Shown here piece by piece: positions 1 to 22,114 of a stretch of 64,000 nt of DNA. The notes beneath the pieces were generated by a model, which made no database searches, was not told the DNA's origin, and saw only the letters and a list, made by a program, of their open reading frames with translations. The position numbers and the translations under genes were made by a program. Numbering within the stretch: the stretch's first letter is position 1; every line of letters starts with the position of its first letter. This DNA is from Rhizobium sp. 007 (GTDB lineage Bacteria > Pseudomonadota > Alphaproteobacteria > Rhizobiales > Rhizobiaceae), in the NCBI RefSeq assembly GCF_015353075.1, contig NZ_CP064189.1:310001-374000 (forward strand). The letters run 5' to 3'.

Positions 1-8054
<8,054 letters not shown>

Positions 8055-9675
8055 ATCGGCTCGACCGCGTCCGCCGTGAGCCCCAGCTCCTGACCAAAAT
8101 CGTCCACCGACAGCGTCACGGGATAGTTGGTGCGTTCCTCGCTCCCCAGCCATTCCATGCTCGACAGATCATCATCGGTTGTCGAGCCGGCCGCCGGCGT
8201 GTTGTGACGGTAGTTCAGCAGCGCACTGAACAGTGGCGCCGGCGCGGCAACCCCGCTGCAGCGTTGCGCCAATGCCAGCGAGGCATGCTCGTGCGCCAGC
8301 AGTTCGGCCAGACGGGCGTGGGCGATACGCACACTTTTCTCAACCCCGCTCCCGTCCAGATCCAGTCGCAACGGCAGGGTATTCATAAACAATCCCATGG
8401 CACGGTCGGCGCCGGCACCCGCATGCATGCGACCGAACAGCACCGTGCCGAACACCACCTGCTCGCGGCCGCTGCTTTGCGCCACCACCTGGCCCCAGGC
8501 CAGATGGCACAGGCTCGCCAGGCTCACACCCAGCCGCCGCGCCTGGGCCCGCAGCCGGTCGTTGAGTGCCTGCGGCAGCGTCCGATGTGCCTCGCGGGAT
8601 CCGCGGCCGTCGCCGTAGACCTCGCTCAGCCCGAACGGCAGCGTCGGCTCGTCGATGCCGGCCAGCATCTCCCGGAAGAACGCTTCATGCGCTTCGGACG
8701 AAACTCCGAGACGGGCTTGCGCGATCAGATTGCGGAACGGCTGCGGCGCGGCCAGCTCAGGCCCGCGCCCTTCCAGCACGGCCCGCACCTCGGCATGCAT
8801 CACTTCGGCCGTCGTGTGATCGCCGATCAGATGGTGCTGCAGCTCCAACAGCAGCCAGCGCCCGCCGCCCGGCTCACGCGCAATCACGAAGCGCAACAGC
8901 GGCGCCCGGCCAAGGTCGATGCGATGCTGACGCGGATCGAACCGCCGCCTCAGCTGCTCATGACCGGGACCGCCATCTTCGTCGAGCTCGACCTCGCTCA
9001 CATCCAGCGCCGCCTTGCGCCAGACCACCTGGGCCGGGCTCGACAGGCCCTCCCAGGCAAAGGCGGTGCGCAGGATGTCGTGGCGGTCGACCACCTGTTG
9101 AACCGCCGCAAGGTAGCGCTCGAGCACACCCCGATCGGCAAAGGCCATCTGACTGACGAGCAGATAGGGATCGCCCTCGGTTGCCAGCAGATGGTGGAAC
9201 AGAATGCCGTCCTGCAGCGGCGACAGGCCATAGATATCCTGGATGTTGCCGACCCCGCCTGGCACCGTGGCGACGATCCGGTCGATCTCCTCCTGGGTCA
9301 GATCGATCAGCGGCAGCATCTCTGGCGCGATCGCCGTACTCTTCTCGGTGATCAGGTTGGCCGGCACCGCCACCTCGTGATGGCTGCCGAGGCTGGCGGC
9401 GAGATCGCAAAGCACCGGCCTGGCGAACAGGGTGCGCACCTCGACCCCGAGCGACTGCCGCCGCAGCCGCTCCATCAGCTGCACCGCCAGCAAGGAATGT
9501 CCGCCGAGTTCGAAGAAATTGTCGTGACGGCCGACCCGCTCGATGCCGAGCAGCTCGGCCCAGATCCCTGCCAGCGCCGTCTCGACCTCGCCTTGCGGCG
9601 CCTCGTAGCTCCGACGCGCATAGGCGTCGTCCTCCGGCGCCGGCAACGCCTTGCGGTCGAGCTTGCCGTTTACCG

Positions 9676-13077
<3,402 letters not shown>

Positions 13078-13369
13078 GCTCGCAGAGCCGCGCGGCGATC
13101 TCGCCCGGCTCGATGCGGAAGCCGCGGATCTTCACCTGCTCGTCGTTGCGGCCCAGGAACTCGAGATTGCCGTCCGGCAGGTAGCGCGCCAGGTCGCCGG
13201 TCCGATAGAGACGATCGCCCTCGACAAAGGCACTGGCGATAAACCGCTCCGCCGTCAGATCCGGTCGGTTGAGGTAGCCACGCGCAACGCCTGCACCGCC
13301 GATATAGAGCTCGCCCACCGTCCCGAACGGAACCGGCTGACCATGAGCGTCCAGCAGATAGATCCGCGT

Positions 13370-13840
13370 GTTCGCTATCGGACGGCCGATATGCGGCACA
13401 GTGTTGTCACTGAGAAGCTGTCCCGACGTTGCCACGACGGTGGCTTCCGTAGGGCCATAGTTGTTTATCAACTTGAGAGGAGGCGGTAGCCGGGAAGGAA
13501 CACGCTGGAGACGGTCACCGCCGATCAGCAGGTATCCCAATTTTGGATTTACCAACTTGTCTTCCAATGCGATCGCCGCCAGCGGGGTGGTCAAAAAGGC
13601 AGCGTCCAACGCCTGATCACGCCACCATTGCAGCAGACGAAGAGGCTCTTCTGCCGATGCTCCGGGCGGGAGCAGCAATGTGCTACGATTGCATAATGCG
13701 GACCATACTTCCCAGGTGCTGGCATCGAACGCTGATCCAGCCGTGAGCGCGCAGCACGTTTCTGGTTGCGGACAAAACGTTTGCACATGCCATGATATAA
13801 GATTGACTAAGTTCTGATGCTCGACCATGACGCCCTTTGG
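13370..13840 (-). other. A2 core, predicted Leu
   Basis: FDASTWE, AFLTTPLA, LLIGGDR and NNYGPTEATVV give D-A-W-F-L-G-N-V-V, the classical Leu code. The same core occurs in NRPS2 at 53520-53965. Confidence 0.78.
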
Positions 13841-16122
13841 CGTTCCGGTGGAACCGGAGGTGTAGATGACATAGGCGAGATGGCTGGGGGTCAGACCGAG
13901 GGCATGCGGGTCGGGATCCGACGCCGGCAGTTCCGCCCAGGCAGAAGTAGCCGCATCGAGATCGATCGCCTTTAGGTCACCGATCGCGTCTGGGCCGAAG
14001 GCTTTGCGGCCGGCCGCATCGCAAAGCAGCAGCCGCGGGGCGGCATCGTCGAGCACCTGCCGCAGACGGCCGGACGGATAGGCTCGGTCGAGCGGCACAT
14101 AGGCGCCGCCGGCCTTGAGGATCGCCAAGACCCCCACCACCATCGCCGGGCTGCGCTCGACGCAGATCGCCACCGACTGGTCCGGCCTGACCCCAAGCGC
14201 GATCAGATGATGGGCCAGCCGGTTGGCCTGGGCGTTCAGTTCGCCATAGCAGATCGACTGCTCTTCGAAGACCAGCGCCACCGCGTCGGGCGCCTTTTGC
14301 ACCTGCGCCTCGAACAGCTCATGGATGCACAGGTCCGACGGATAGTCCGCTTCCGTCCGGTTCAGCTCCTCAAGCAGGTAGCTGCGCTCGTCAGCCGGCA
14401 GGATGTCGAGCTCTCGCACCGGCGTATTCGGCGCCTGCTCCAATGCCTCCGCCAGCTGCTCGAGCGCGCGCTGCATGTAACCGCAGATCCGATCGGGGGA
14501 GATCGGCTCGACCGCGTCCGCCGTGAGCCCCAGCTCCTGACCAAAATCGTCCACCGACAGCGTCACGGGATAGTTGGTGCGTTCCTCGCTCCCCAGCCAT
14601 TCCATGCTCGACAGATCATCATCGGTTGTCGAGCCGGCCGCCGGCGTGTTGTGACGGTAGTTCAGCAGCGCACTGAACAGTGGCGCCGGCGCGGCAACCC
14701 CGCTGCAGCGTTGCGCCAATGCCAGCGAGGCATGCTCGTGCGCCAGCAGTTCGGCCAGACGGGCGTGGGCGATACGCACACTTTTCTCAACCCCGCTCCC
14801 GTCCAGATCCAGTCGCAACGGCAGGGTATTCATAAACAATCCCATGGCACGGTCGGCGCCGGCACCCGCATGCATGCGACCGAACAGCACCGTGCCGAAC
14901 ACCACCTGCTCGCGGCCGCTGCTTTGCGCCACCACCTGGCCCCAGGCCAGATGGCACAGGCTCGCCAGGCTCACACCCAGCCGCCGCGCCTGGGCCCGCA
15001 GCCGGTCGTTGAGTGCCTGCGGCAGCGTCCGATGTGCCTCGCGGGATCCGCGGCCGTCGCCGTAGACCTCGCTCAGCCCGAACGGCAGCGTCGGCTCGTC
15101 GATGCCGGCCAGCATCTCCCGGAAGAACGCTTCATGCGCTTCGGACGAAACTCCGAGACGGGCTTGCGCGATCAGATTGCGGAACGGCTGCGGCGCGGCC
15201 AGCTCAGGCCCGCGCCCTTCCAGCACGGCCCGCACCTCGGCATGCATCACTTCGGCCGTCGTGTGATCGCCGATCAGATGGTGCTGCAGCTCCAACAGCA
15301 GCCAGCGCCCGCCGCCCGGCTCACGCGCAATCACGAAGCGCAACAGCGGCGCCCGGCCAAGGTCGATGCGATGCTGACGCGGATCGAACCGCCGCCTCAG
15401 CTGCTCATGACCGGGACCGCCATCTTCGTCGAGCTCGACCTCGCTCACATCCAGCGCCGCCTTGCGCCAGACCACCTGGGCCGGGCTCGACAGGCCCTCC
15501 CAGGCAAAGGCGGTGCGCAGGATGTCGTGGCGGTCGACCACCTGTTGAACCGCCGCAAGGTAGCGCTCGAGCACACCCCGATCGGCAAAGGCCATCTGAC
15601 TGACGAGCAGATAGGGATCGCCCTCGGTTGCCAGCAGATGGTGGAACAGAATGCCGTCCTGCAGCGGCGACAGGCCATAGATATCCTGGATGTTGCCGAC
15701 CCCGCCTGGCACCGTGGCGACGATCCGGTCGATCTCCTCCTGGGTCAGATCGATCAGCGGCAGCATCTCTGGCGCGATCGCCGTACTCTTCTCGGTGATC
15801 AGGTTGGCCGGCACCGCCACCTCGTGATGGCTGCCGAGGCTGGCGGCGAGATCGCAAAGCACCGGCCTGGCGAACAGGGTGCGCACCTCGACCCCGAGCG
15901 ACTGCCGCCGCAGCCGCTCCATCAGCTGCACCGCCAGCAAGGAATGTCCGCCGAGTTCGAAGAAATTGTCGTGACGGCCGACCCGCTCGATGCCGAGCAG
16001 CTCGGCCCAGATCCCTGCCAGCGCCGTCTCGACCTCGCCTTGCGGCGCCTCGTAGCTCCGACGCGCATAGGCGTCGTCCTCCGGCGCCGGCAACGCCTTG
16101 CGGTCGAGCTTGCCGTTTACCG

Positions 16123-19100
16123 TCAGCGGCAGCGCCGATAGCCGCACGAAGGCGGCCGGCACCATGTAGTCGGGCAGCAGGCCACCGAGATGGGCGCCAA
16201 CGCGGCGGCGAGCTCGGCGCCATCGCCGTCGTCCGGCCCGTCCGTCGTCTTCGCAACCACATAGGCGACAAGCCGCTTGTCGCCGGTCACATCCGCGCGC
16301 GCCACCACGGCCGCCTCGGCGACTAGCTTGTGCTCCAGCAGCCGCGCGGCGATCTCGCCCGGCTCGATGCGGAAGCCGCGGATCTTCACCTGCTCGTCGT
16401 TGCGGCCCAGGAACTCCAGATTGCCGTCCGGCAGGTAGCGCGCCAGGTCGCCGGTCCGATAGAGACGATCGCCCTCGACAAAGGCACTGGCGATAAACCG
16501 CTCCGCCGTCAGATCCGGTCGGTTGAGGTAGCCACGCGCAACGCCTGCACCGCCGATATAGAGCTCGCCCACAGCCCCGAACGGAACCGGCTGACCATGG
16601 TCGTCAAGCACATAAAGCCGCGTGTTCGATATCGGACGCCCGATCGGCACATTTGTCGATGCGGAGAGGTCTGCGGGGATGTCATGGAAAGCACAACCGA
16701 CAACCGCTTCCGTCGGGCCATACTCGTTGACCATTCTGGCAGCCGGCTGGATCTGACGCCAGCGCTCGACCGTCGAAGACGACAATGCCTCGCCGCCAAT
16801 GACGAACAGCTCCACTTGACTGGCATCTCCAGCCGACTGCAGTTGCTGCCCAAGAACATCCAGATGACTGGGAGTGATTTTGACCAGCCTGCGGCCTAAG
16901 ACTAGCTCTACCTTAAGGTCCTCGGTTTCCTTTCCCTCGGATATGAGATGTTCATACCCACCACAGATTAGAGGCGCAAACAGACTGGTAATGGTAGCAT
17001 CGAAGGCGAGCGAAGAGGAGACGACGGAGGAGGATATGGGCGTGTAAGCCTCGCGGGCCCAGGACAGATAATTGACCAGTCCGCGATGCTCGACCATGAC
17101 GCCCTTTGGCGTTCCGGTGGAACCGGAGGTATAGATCACGTAGGCGAGATGGCTGGGGGTGAGGCTGAGGGCATGCGGGTCGGGATCGTCTGCGGGCTGG
17201 TCGGCCCAGGGATGCTCGCCGTTCGAGAGATCGACCACGCTCAGGCTTGCGATCGCCTCGGCGCCGAGCGCTTTGCGGCCGGCCGCATCGCACAGCAGCA
17301 GCCGCGGCGCGGCATCGGCGAGCACCTGCCGCAGCCGGCCGGAGGGATAGCTGGGATCGAGCGGCAGATAGGCGCCGCCGGCCTTGAGGATCGCCAGCAC
17401 CCCCACCACCATCGCCGGGCTGCGCTCGACGCAGATCGCAATGCGCTCGTCCGGCTTGACGCCGAGCCCGATCAGATGATGGGCCAGCCGGTTGGCGCGC
17501 TGATTGAGCTCGCCATAGCTCAGACGCTCGTCCTCGTGGACCACCGCCACCGCGTCGGGCGCCTTTTGCACCTGCGCCTCGAACAGCGCGTGGATGCACA
17601 GATCCGACGGATAATCGGCCGCCGTCCGGTTCAGCTCCTCCAAAAGATAGGTCCGCTCCTCGGCCGGAAGAATGTCGATGCGGCCGACCGGCTGGTCGGC
17701 ATCGGCCATCACACCTGACACCAAGTTTTGCAGATGCTGCGTCATGCGATCGATCTGCTCCGGCGCCAATCGATTGGCGTCAAAATGCCAGCGGAAGCTC
17801 CCATCCAGAGCGCAAATCTCGAATGTCAGCAAATCACCGCAAGGAACGGTCTCTGAACCGGGGCTCGAAGGCAGATCAGCAGCAGAATAGCTGTTTGTGG
17901 TAATCGTCAGGCCGATCGGCCAGGGCCGTTGCGACCGCAACGCCTCCGTCCCCTTGAGGGACGGGCAGCGTCCGACAAGATCGCGCGCAAAGCTCGCGTG
18001 CTCGGTCAACCGAGCGAATTCCGCCGCCACCACTTTGCGCAGGTCTTCAAAACCATGTGCAAGATCAATGGCAACCTCCATCGGCACGACAGAAGCGATC
18101 AGCGCCTCCAGCGCGTTCCAACCAGCTTGCGATCCGTTTGGCGCCGGCCTCCACCCCAGTTGCAGCTCCGATTCGCCAGTAACGCGGGCCAGATAGATCA
18201 AACACGCAATTGCCAGGTGCTCCGCCCGGTCAATGGCGGACAGCGCAGCCAAAGCATCTGGAATGGACCACACACTTGTCTGCCATCTGGGGGGTGTCTC
18301 CGTTTCCGACGCGGACAGGAAAGGAGGCACCACTGTTTTAAACTGCTCAAGCCGCTGTCGCCAAAAATCCTCTGAAGGCGCTATCTCCTCATGTGCAGCC
18401 GTCAGGCTGCGCGCCTGGTCATCGCTCAAAACCGGAAGGCGATCGCCTACGTCCAGATCGACCTGCATTGCCAGCGCTCGCGCGTCCAGAGCCTGACCGT
18501 CCAGGCTGCCAAAGCATACATCGACATCCTCACTCCCCGTCGCCACGCGCCAGTGGCTGGGCTGGATCTCGAGCAGGCAACCGGCCGGAAGGCCCGAGCG
18601 TCGCGCTAACGTCTCAAGGCGCCTCACCGGGATAAAACCATCCCCTGCGAGAACCTTGGGCAGACACAATGGATTGGGATGATACGGCCCAAAGTCCAAG
18701 GCACGCGTCATCGCCGACAAGTCTTGCGCGGAGCGATGCCATCGCAGACAGCCGGCCGCATCCGGGCGCCGATGTCTCGGAAAATAGCTTCTGTCTTCCA
18801 ATGCCTGCGGACGGGTACTGAGCTCGCCCGCCGCCAAGCCGGTTAAAAGCGCGCGGAAACCCTCGACGGCCGCTTCGTAACATTTGAGGTTCAAGCTCAG
18901 CGCCGTGTCGGCCGGCGTCACCAACACCTGGCGCTGAATCGCCACCTCACCAGTATCAACACCGTCATCGATCCGATGCCAGGTGATCGCATGTTCGCTC
19001 TCTTGTGCCAGCAGCGCCCAGGACGTCGCATGCGTCCCCGCATATCGCGTTCCGTCGTGATAGTTGAAAGCGCCTTGACGGGCTCGTCCGAACACATCGG

Positions 19101-19404
19101 CCGGCAATAGGAACGGATTGGCTACGGAAAAAATCCACTCCACCGGCTCGGTGGCAAGCAACGTCGAGAGCTCTTCGACACTGGCTACAACCGAGATGTT
19201 GGCGCGAGCCGCCCAATCGGCGAATATCGTGTCGGCAGATAGCACCGCGCGAACGGCGTGGCCCATCTCGATTGCGAGCGCAGTGCACCTGACAGCGAGC
19301 GTACCACTGCCAATGAACACGCTCGAGCATCTTGAAGGGGCTGCAGGGCGCTGCCCATCTGGTTCAAAAAGGCTTAAGTGTCCCGGCGAAGAGCAACGCG
19401 TCAT
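16123..19404 (-). CDS. NRPS1 start: formyltransferase - half C - A (Asn)
   Basis: This is the initiation module. From ATG 19404 the protein has a formyltransferase domain (about residues 28-210) with the expected active-site pattern N114-x-H116 and D150 in GVDTGEV. A formyltransferase C-lobe-like stretch follows, then the C-terminal half of a condensation domain (about 380-620) without an HHxxxDG motif. The A domain comes next, with code DATKVGEVG (Asn-like; DLTKVGEVG is a known Asn code). Linear gramicidin synthetase LgrA uses such an N-terminal domain to formylate the first residue, so the product probably starts with N-formyl-Asn (inference). I chose ATG 19404 because GAAGGGGTAGAG precedes it directly. 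The longer frame opens with a TTG at 19521 that has no ribosome site. The frame breaks near 16197. Confidence 0.88.
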   Translation of the reverse strand: MTRCSSPGHLSLFEPDGQRPAAPSRCSSVFIGSGTLAVRCTALAIEMGHAVRAVLSADTIFADWAARANISVVASVEELSTLLATEPVEWIFSVANPFLLPADVFGRARQGAFNYHDGTRYAGTHATSWALLAQESEHAITWHRIDDGVDTGEVAIQRQVLVTPADTALSLNLKCYEAAVEGFRALLTGLAAGELSTRPQALEDRSYFPRHRRPDAAGCLRWHRSAQDLSAMTRALDFGPYHPNPLCLPKVLAGDGFIPVRRLETLARRSGLPAGCLLEIQPSHWRVATGSEDVDVCFGSLDGQALDARALAMQVDLDVGDRLPVLSDDQARSLTAAHEEIAPSEDFWRQRLEQFKTVVPPFLSASETETPPRWQTSVWSIPDALAALSAIDRAEHLAIACLIYLARVTGESELQLGWRPAPNGSQAGWNALEALIASVVPMEVAIDLAHGFEDLRKVVAAEFARLTEHASFARDLVGRCPSLKGTEALRSQRPWPIGLTITTNSYSAADLPSSPGSETVPCGDLLTFEICALDGSFRWHFDANRLAPEQIDRMTQHLQNLVSGVMADADQPVGRIDILPAEERTYLLEELNRTAADYPSDLCIHALFEAQVQKAPDAVAVVHEDERLSYGELNQRANRLAHHLIGLGVKPDERIAICVERSPAMVVGVLAILKAGGAYLPLDPSYPSGRLRQVLADAAPRLLLCDAAGRKALGAEAIASLSVVDLSNGEHPWADQPADDPDPHALSLTPSHLAYVIYTSGSTGTPKGVMVEHRGLVNYLSWAREAYTPISSSVVSSSLAFDATITSLFAPLICGGYEHLISEGKETEDLKVELVLGRRLVKITPSHLDVLGQQLQSAGDASQVELFVIGGEALSSSTVERWRQIQPAARMVNEYGPTEAVVGCAFHDIPADLSASTNVPIGRPISNTRLYVLDDHGQPVPFGAVGELYIGGAGVARGYLNRPDLTAERFIASAFVEGDRLYRTGDLARYLPDGNLEFLGRNDEQVKIRGFRIEPGEIAARLLEHKLVAEAAVVARADVTGDKRLVAYVVAKTTDGPDDGDGAELAAALAPISVACCPTTWCRPPSCGYRRCR
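16610..17105 (-). other. A1 core, predicted Asn
   Basis: Pocket D-A-T-K-V-G-E-V-G. Its position after the formyltransferase domain makes this the starter residue. The C/E domain of module 2 predicts the D form. Confidence 0.6.
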
Positions 19405-19694
19405 CTCTACCCCTTCAGCAGTTCGCCCACCGGCGTTTCCCATCCTAGGCGCCGCGCCACGTAGCGGCTCAAACCAGCCGCACCGGTTCGAATTGCGCGG
19501 GCAACCGCGCCGAGATACCAATCGGATCGGCGGTGGGGCAGTTCGGTGACCTCATCTGAGTGTTCGGTGGGCGTGATCATGGAACAATTCTCGTCTGTCT
19601 ATGCACGTTTGCCGATGACCACGCATGCACCGTGCCAACAGAGAAAATCCGTTCTAAACAATAGGATGATCCCAACAGTGTCATGTCACATGTT

Positions 19695-19706
19695 CGACAC
19701 GTGTCG
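19695..19706. promoter_or_regulatory. 12-bp perfect palindrome upstream of NRPS1
   Basis: CGACACGTGTCG is a perfect palindrome about 290 bp upstream of the NRPS1 ATG and 10 bp outside the IS6 left terminal repeat. It could be an operator for the NRPS1 promoter. The region between it and the ATG (19405-19694) holds no convincing gene. No cognate regulator is in the window. Confidence 0.25.
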
Positions 19707-19716
19707 GATCGACAAC

Positions 19717-20605
19717 GGGCTTGTCGCAAATTTTCTTGTTTAACGGCATGGACGATCGGCGGGGAAATTCCCGCTCCCTATGTGGTGGAGCGTATTGATG
19801 ATTTTAAATGCCATTGCTGAGAAACTGAAGCGACAATCGAAGGATGACTTCAAAGGGCGGCATTTCGAGGCATGGCTCATCGTCCAAGCCGTGACTTGGT
19901 ATCTGAGGTATCCACTGAGCTACCGGGACTTGGAAGAAATGTTCCGAGAGCGTGGCTTCGAGGTCGACCACAGTACCATCAATCGCTGGGTCCTTGCCTA
20001 CGCGCCGCTGATCGAGAAGCGGCTCCGTCAGTTCCGCCGACCCCATTGTGGCTCAGTGCGGATCGATGAGACCTACGTCAAGATCCGCGGAAAGTGGCGT
20101 TATCTGTACCGCGCCATCGACAAGCATGGAAACCCGGTCGACTTCTTGCCGACCGCAAAGCGCGACCTCGATGCCGCGAAGCGATTCTTCCGTAAAATGT
20201 TGAAGGATGAGCCTTTGATGTCGCCAGAGAAGATCGGCACAGACGGCGCCAACACCTTCCCGTCAACGATTAAGACAGCCGTTGATGATGGGCTATTGCA
20301 TCCGAATCCGGTCCACTATGTCACCAAGCACCTCCAACAAGGCATCGAGTGCGACCACTTCCGGGTGAAGAAGAACATGCCAAAAATCGGCGGCTTCCAA
20401 TCCTTCAATACGCCACGCCGAACGATTGCTGGTTTCGAAGCGATGCTCTGGCTAAGGAAGGGTTTCGGCTTCACCGGCGATTGGACCGTCAACGATCAGA
20501 ACGATCTGATCGGGTGCCTTTTCGGACTTCAAAAGCTTAACAAAGCGTGAAAATGTTGCCGATCAAGCGGTAGTTTCGATCTACGGGAAGGTTTGCGACA
20601 AGCCC
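19717..20605 (+). mobile_element. IS6-family insertion sequence (889 bp)
   Basis: The ends are 14-bp inverted repeats: GGGCTTGTCGCAAA at 19717-19730 and its complement TTTGCGACAAGCCC at 20592-20605. The length is typical of the IS6 family. No 8-bp target duplication is visible: TCGACAAC precedes it and TTCGAGGG follows. This suggests a cointegrate or later rearrangement. It lies directly upstream of NRPS1, pointing away from it. Confidence 0.85.
19798..20550 (+). CDS. IS6-family transposase
   Basis: This 250-residue DDE transposase is of the length usual for the family. Visible features are an N-terminal region with HFEAWLIVQAVTWYLRYPLSYRDLEEM, the first Asp in DETYVKIRGKWRYLYRAID, the second in GTDGANTF and the Glu in GIECDHF. 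I prefer ATG 19798 (MILNAIAEK) over the in-frame ATG 19780 because GGAG lies 7 bp before it. It moves the surrounding element by replicative transposition. The frame is intact, so the element may be active. Confidence 0.9.
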   Translation: MILNAIAEKLKRQSKDDFKGRHFEAWLIVQAVTWYLRYPLSYRDLEEMFRERGFEVDHSTINRWVLAYAPLIEKRLRQFRRPHCGSVRIDETYVKIRGKWRYLYRAIDKHGNPVDFLPTAKRDLDAAKRFFRKMLKDEPLMSPEKIGTDGANTFPSTIKTAVDDGLLHPNPVHYVTKHLQQGIECDHFRVKKNMPKIGGFQSFNTPRRTIAGFEAMLWLRKGFGFTGDWTVNDQNDLIGCLFGLQKLNKA

Positions 20606-20765
20606 TTCGAGGGAGCCCATTATCGCACCGACATCGGCAAGGTGTAATAGGCATTACAAGCAGGACCGGACGTTGCAGTCTGCTACTTCGACGGCATGAC
20701 CCGCCGATGCCGAACCATGGGCAGTCGGCTGCCACAGCGCCTTACGGACCGCGAACCGGCCTCGG
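20606..20765. other. Short stretch after the IS6 element, no gene seen
   Basis: No convincing coding frame or known repeat was found here. It joins the IS6 right end to the 3' end of the broken endonuclease gene. Confidence 0.4.
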
Positions 20766-21817
20766 TCATGATTGCGTTTTGGATGTCGAGCGCCGCGGCG
20801 AGACCTCAAAACTTATCAACTCGTGATCAGAGATCGGGTCGCCACAATCATCAACGGCGGGGATAACCTCAAACGCACGAACAGCGAGGTCACGCGACAG
20901 CCCCCAGTCTAGTTTTTTGAACGGGGGGCGAGGCCAGCCGTTGGCCAGTGGCCTTCGCGTGTGCTGGGCAGTGTTGCACGATCTCCATGAGAACCCTGCG
21001 CTGTCAAAAACCTCGAACATTGGTTCATATTGATGTGGATGAAGAAACCAATCCGGTACTTTATCAGGCTGGGAGGCGCCCTCCGGAAGCGCAGAACTGT
21101 TCAAGTCTCCCGCAATGATCGCTGGCATGCGAGGAAAATTGCGCTCAAGGAGATCGACGACCTCTTGGGCTTGTTTCGCCCGCAGCTCAGGGTCATTCAG
21201 CGACTCCAGATGGACCGTGACGACCACGAGGTCAAAACCTGCCACGGTCGCAAAAATTGCCATCCGACTCCCGATACGATCGGAGTGCCAATCGAGCTTC
21301 GACACAACTCCCCCCTGACAGTCGACCGATTTCCAGGTTCGCGAGCGCAATACGCGACAACAATGCATTTCCGTGAAGGCCGACATTGTTTGTCTCGTTC
21401 TTGAGTCTGGTTGCCATGGCCCAACTCGATAAATTCGATACCAAAGACATAGTCCATCGCGAGCTTGTCCGCCAAATCCCTGGTTGTATTGAAATTGCCG
21501 GATCGAGCCATGCCGTAGTCCATTTCCGACAGAAGGATCAGGTCGAGATCCTGACTAGCGAGCAATTCCGCCGACGCGGGAAGCTGCTTGCAGCGCTCAG
21601 CGTTCCAAGTGCCGATGCGGATCCACTCATTGACCGCCCGAGGCGCTGATTGGCGGACCTCAAGGTATTCAAGGGCGTCGGAATCCGAAATGATCGAAAT
21701 TTGCTCTGCAAAGCTATTTATAAAATTGGACACGGCGGACCAAACCTCTAAAAATTCGCCAGGAGCATTCCACGCCAACGGATGCATCCAGTGATGGCGG
21801 GGAATCGGTACATACAC
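20766..21817 (-). pseudogene. Endonuclease/exonuclease/phosphatase-family protein, frameshifted
   Basis: Three consecutive minus-strand frames together give one endonuclease/exonuclease/phosphatase-type protein of about 340 residues. The first (21817 to about 21410) has IGTWNAERC and LLSEMDYGMARSGN. The second (about 21410-21340) has NETNNVGLHGNALLSR. The third (about 21340 to 20766) has VVVTVHLES, IIAGDLN, KLDWGLSRDL and ISDHELISFEV. These match the family's metal and catalytic motifs (E in SEMD, D/N in GDLN, final DH). Two single-base frameshifts near 21410 and 21340 break it. The start is uncertain: ATG 21817 or ATG 21787. The substrate is unknown; the family acts on nucleic acids or phosphoesters. 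Confidence 0.75.
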
Positions 21818-22114
21818 AGAAAAATCGACTATGAGCTATTGCTTCAGGTGTCAATTGGGACACCGAGTATTCGGTTCTCGGCTAGGCAGTTGACGCCCAG
21901 AGGTGTTGGTTGGTCCATTGCCCAATCGCTCTCGGCTTCGGGAAGGTGGGCAATCTTCGGCCTCATCAATCCGGTTTTGGGCGGAGTGTTCATGCTGGCA
22001 CATACCTGATCTTCACGTTCTGCGAGCTGACGAAGAGGAAGAAGTAAGCCATCACCCGGTCAACGGCGACTTTCATATGGATACTTTTAAGCAGATGCTG
22101 TTGAAATAGACAGC
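21818..22114. other. Intergenic region between endonuclease remnant and ligase operon
   Basis: I see no supported gene. It presumably holds divergent promoters for the endonuclease gene and the ligase operon, but no clear -35/-10 pair stands out. Confidence 0.3.

Noticed and set aside
19404-19521. Longer NRPS1 start at TTG 19521
   Set aside because: No ribosome site precedes it and the extra 39 residues have no domain; ATG 19404 has a good site.
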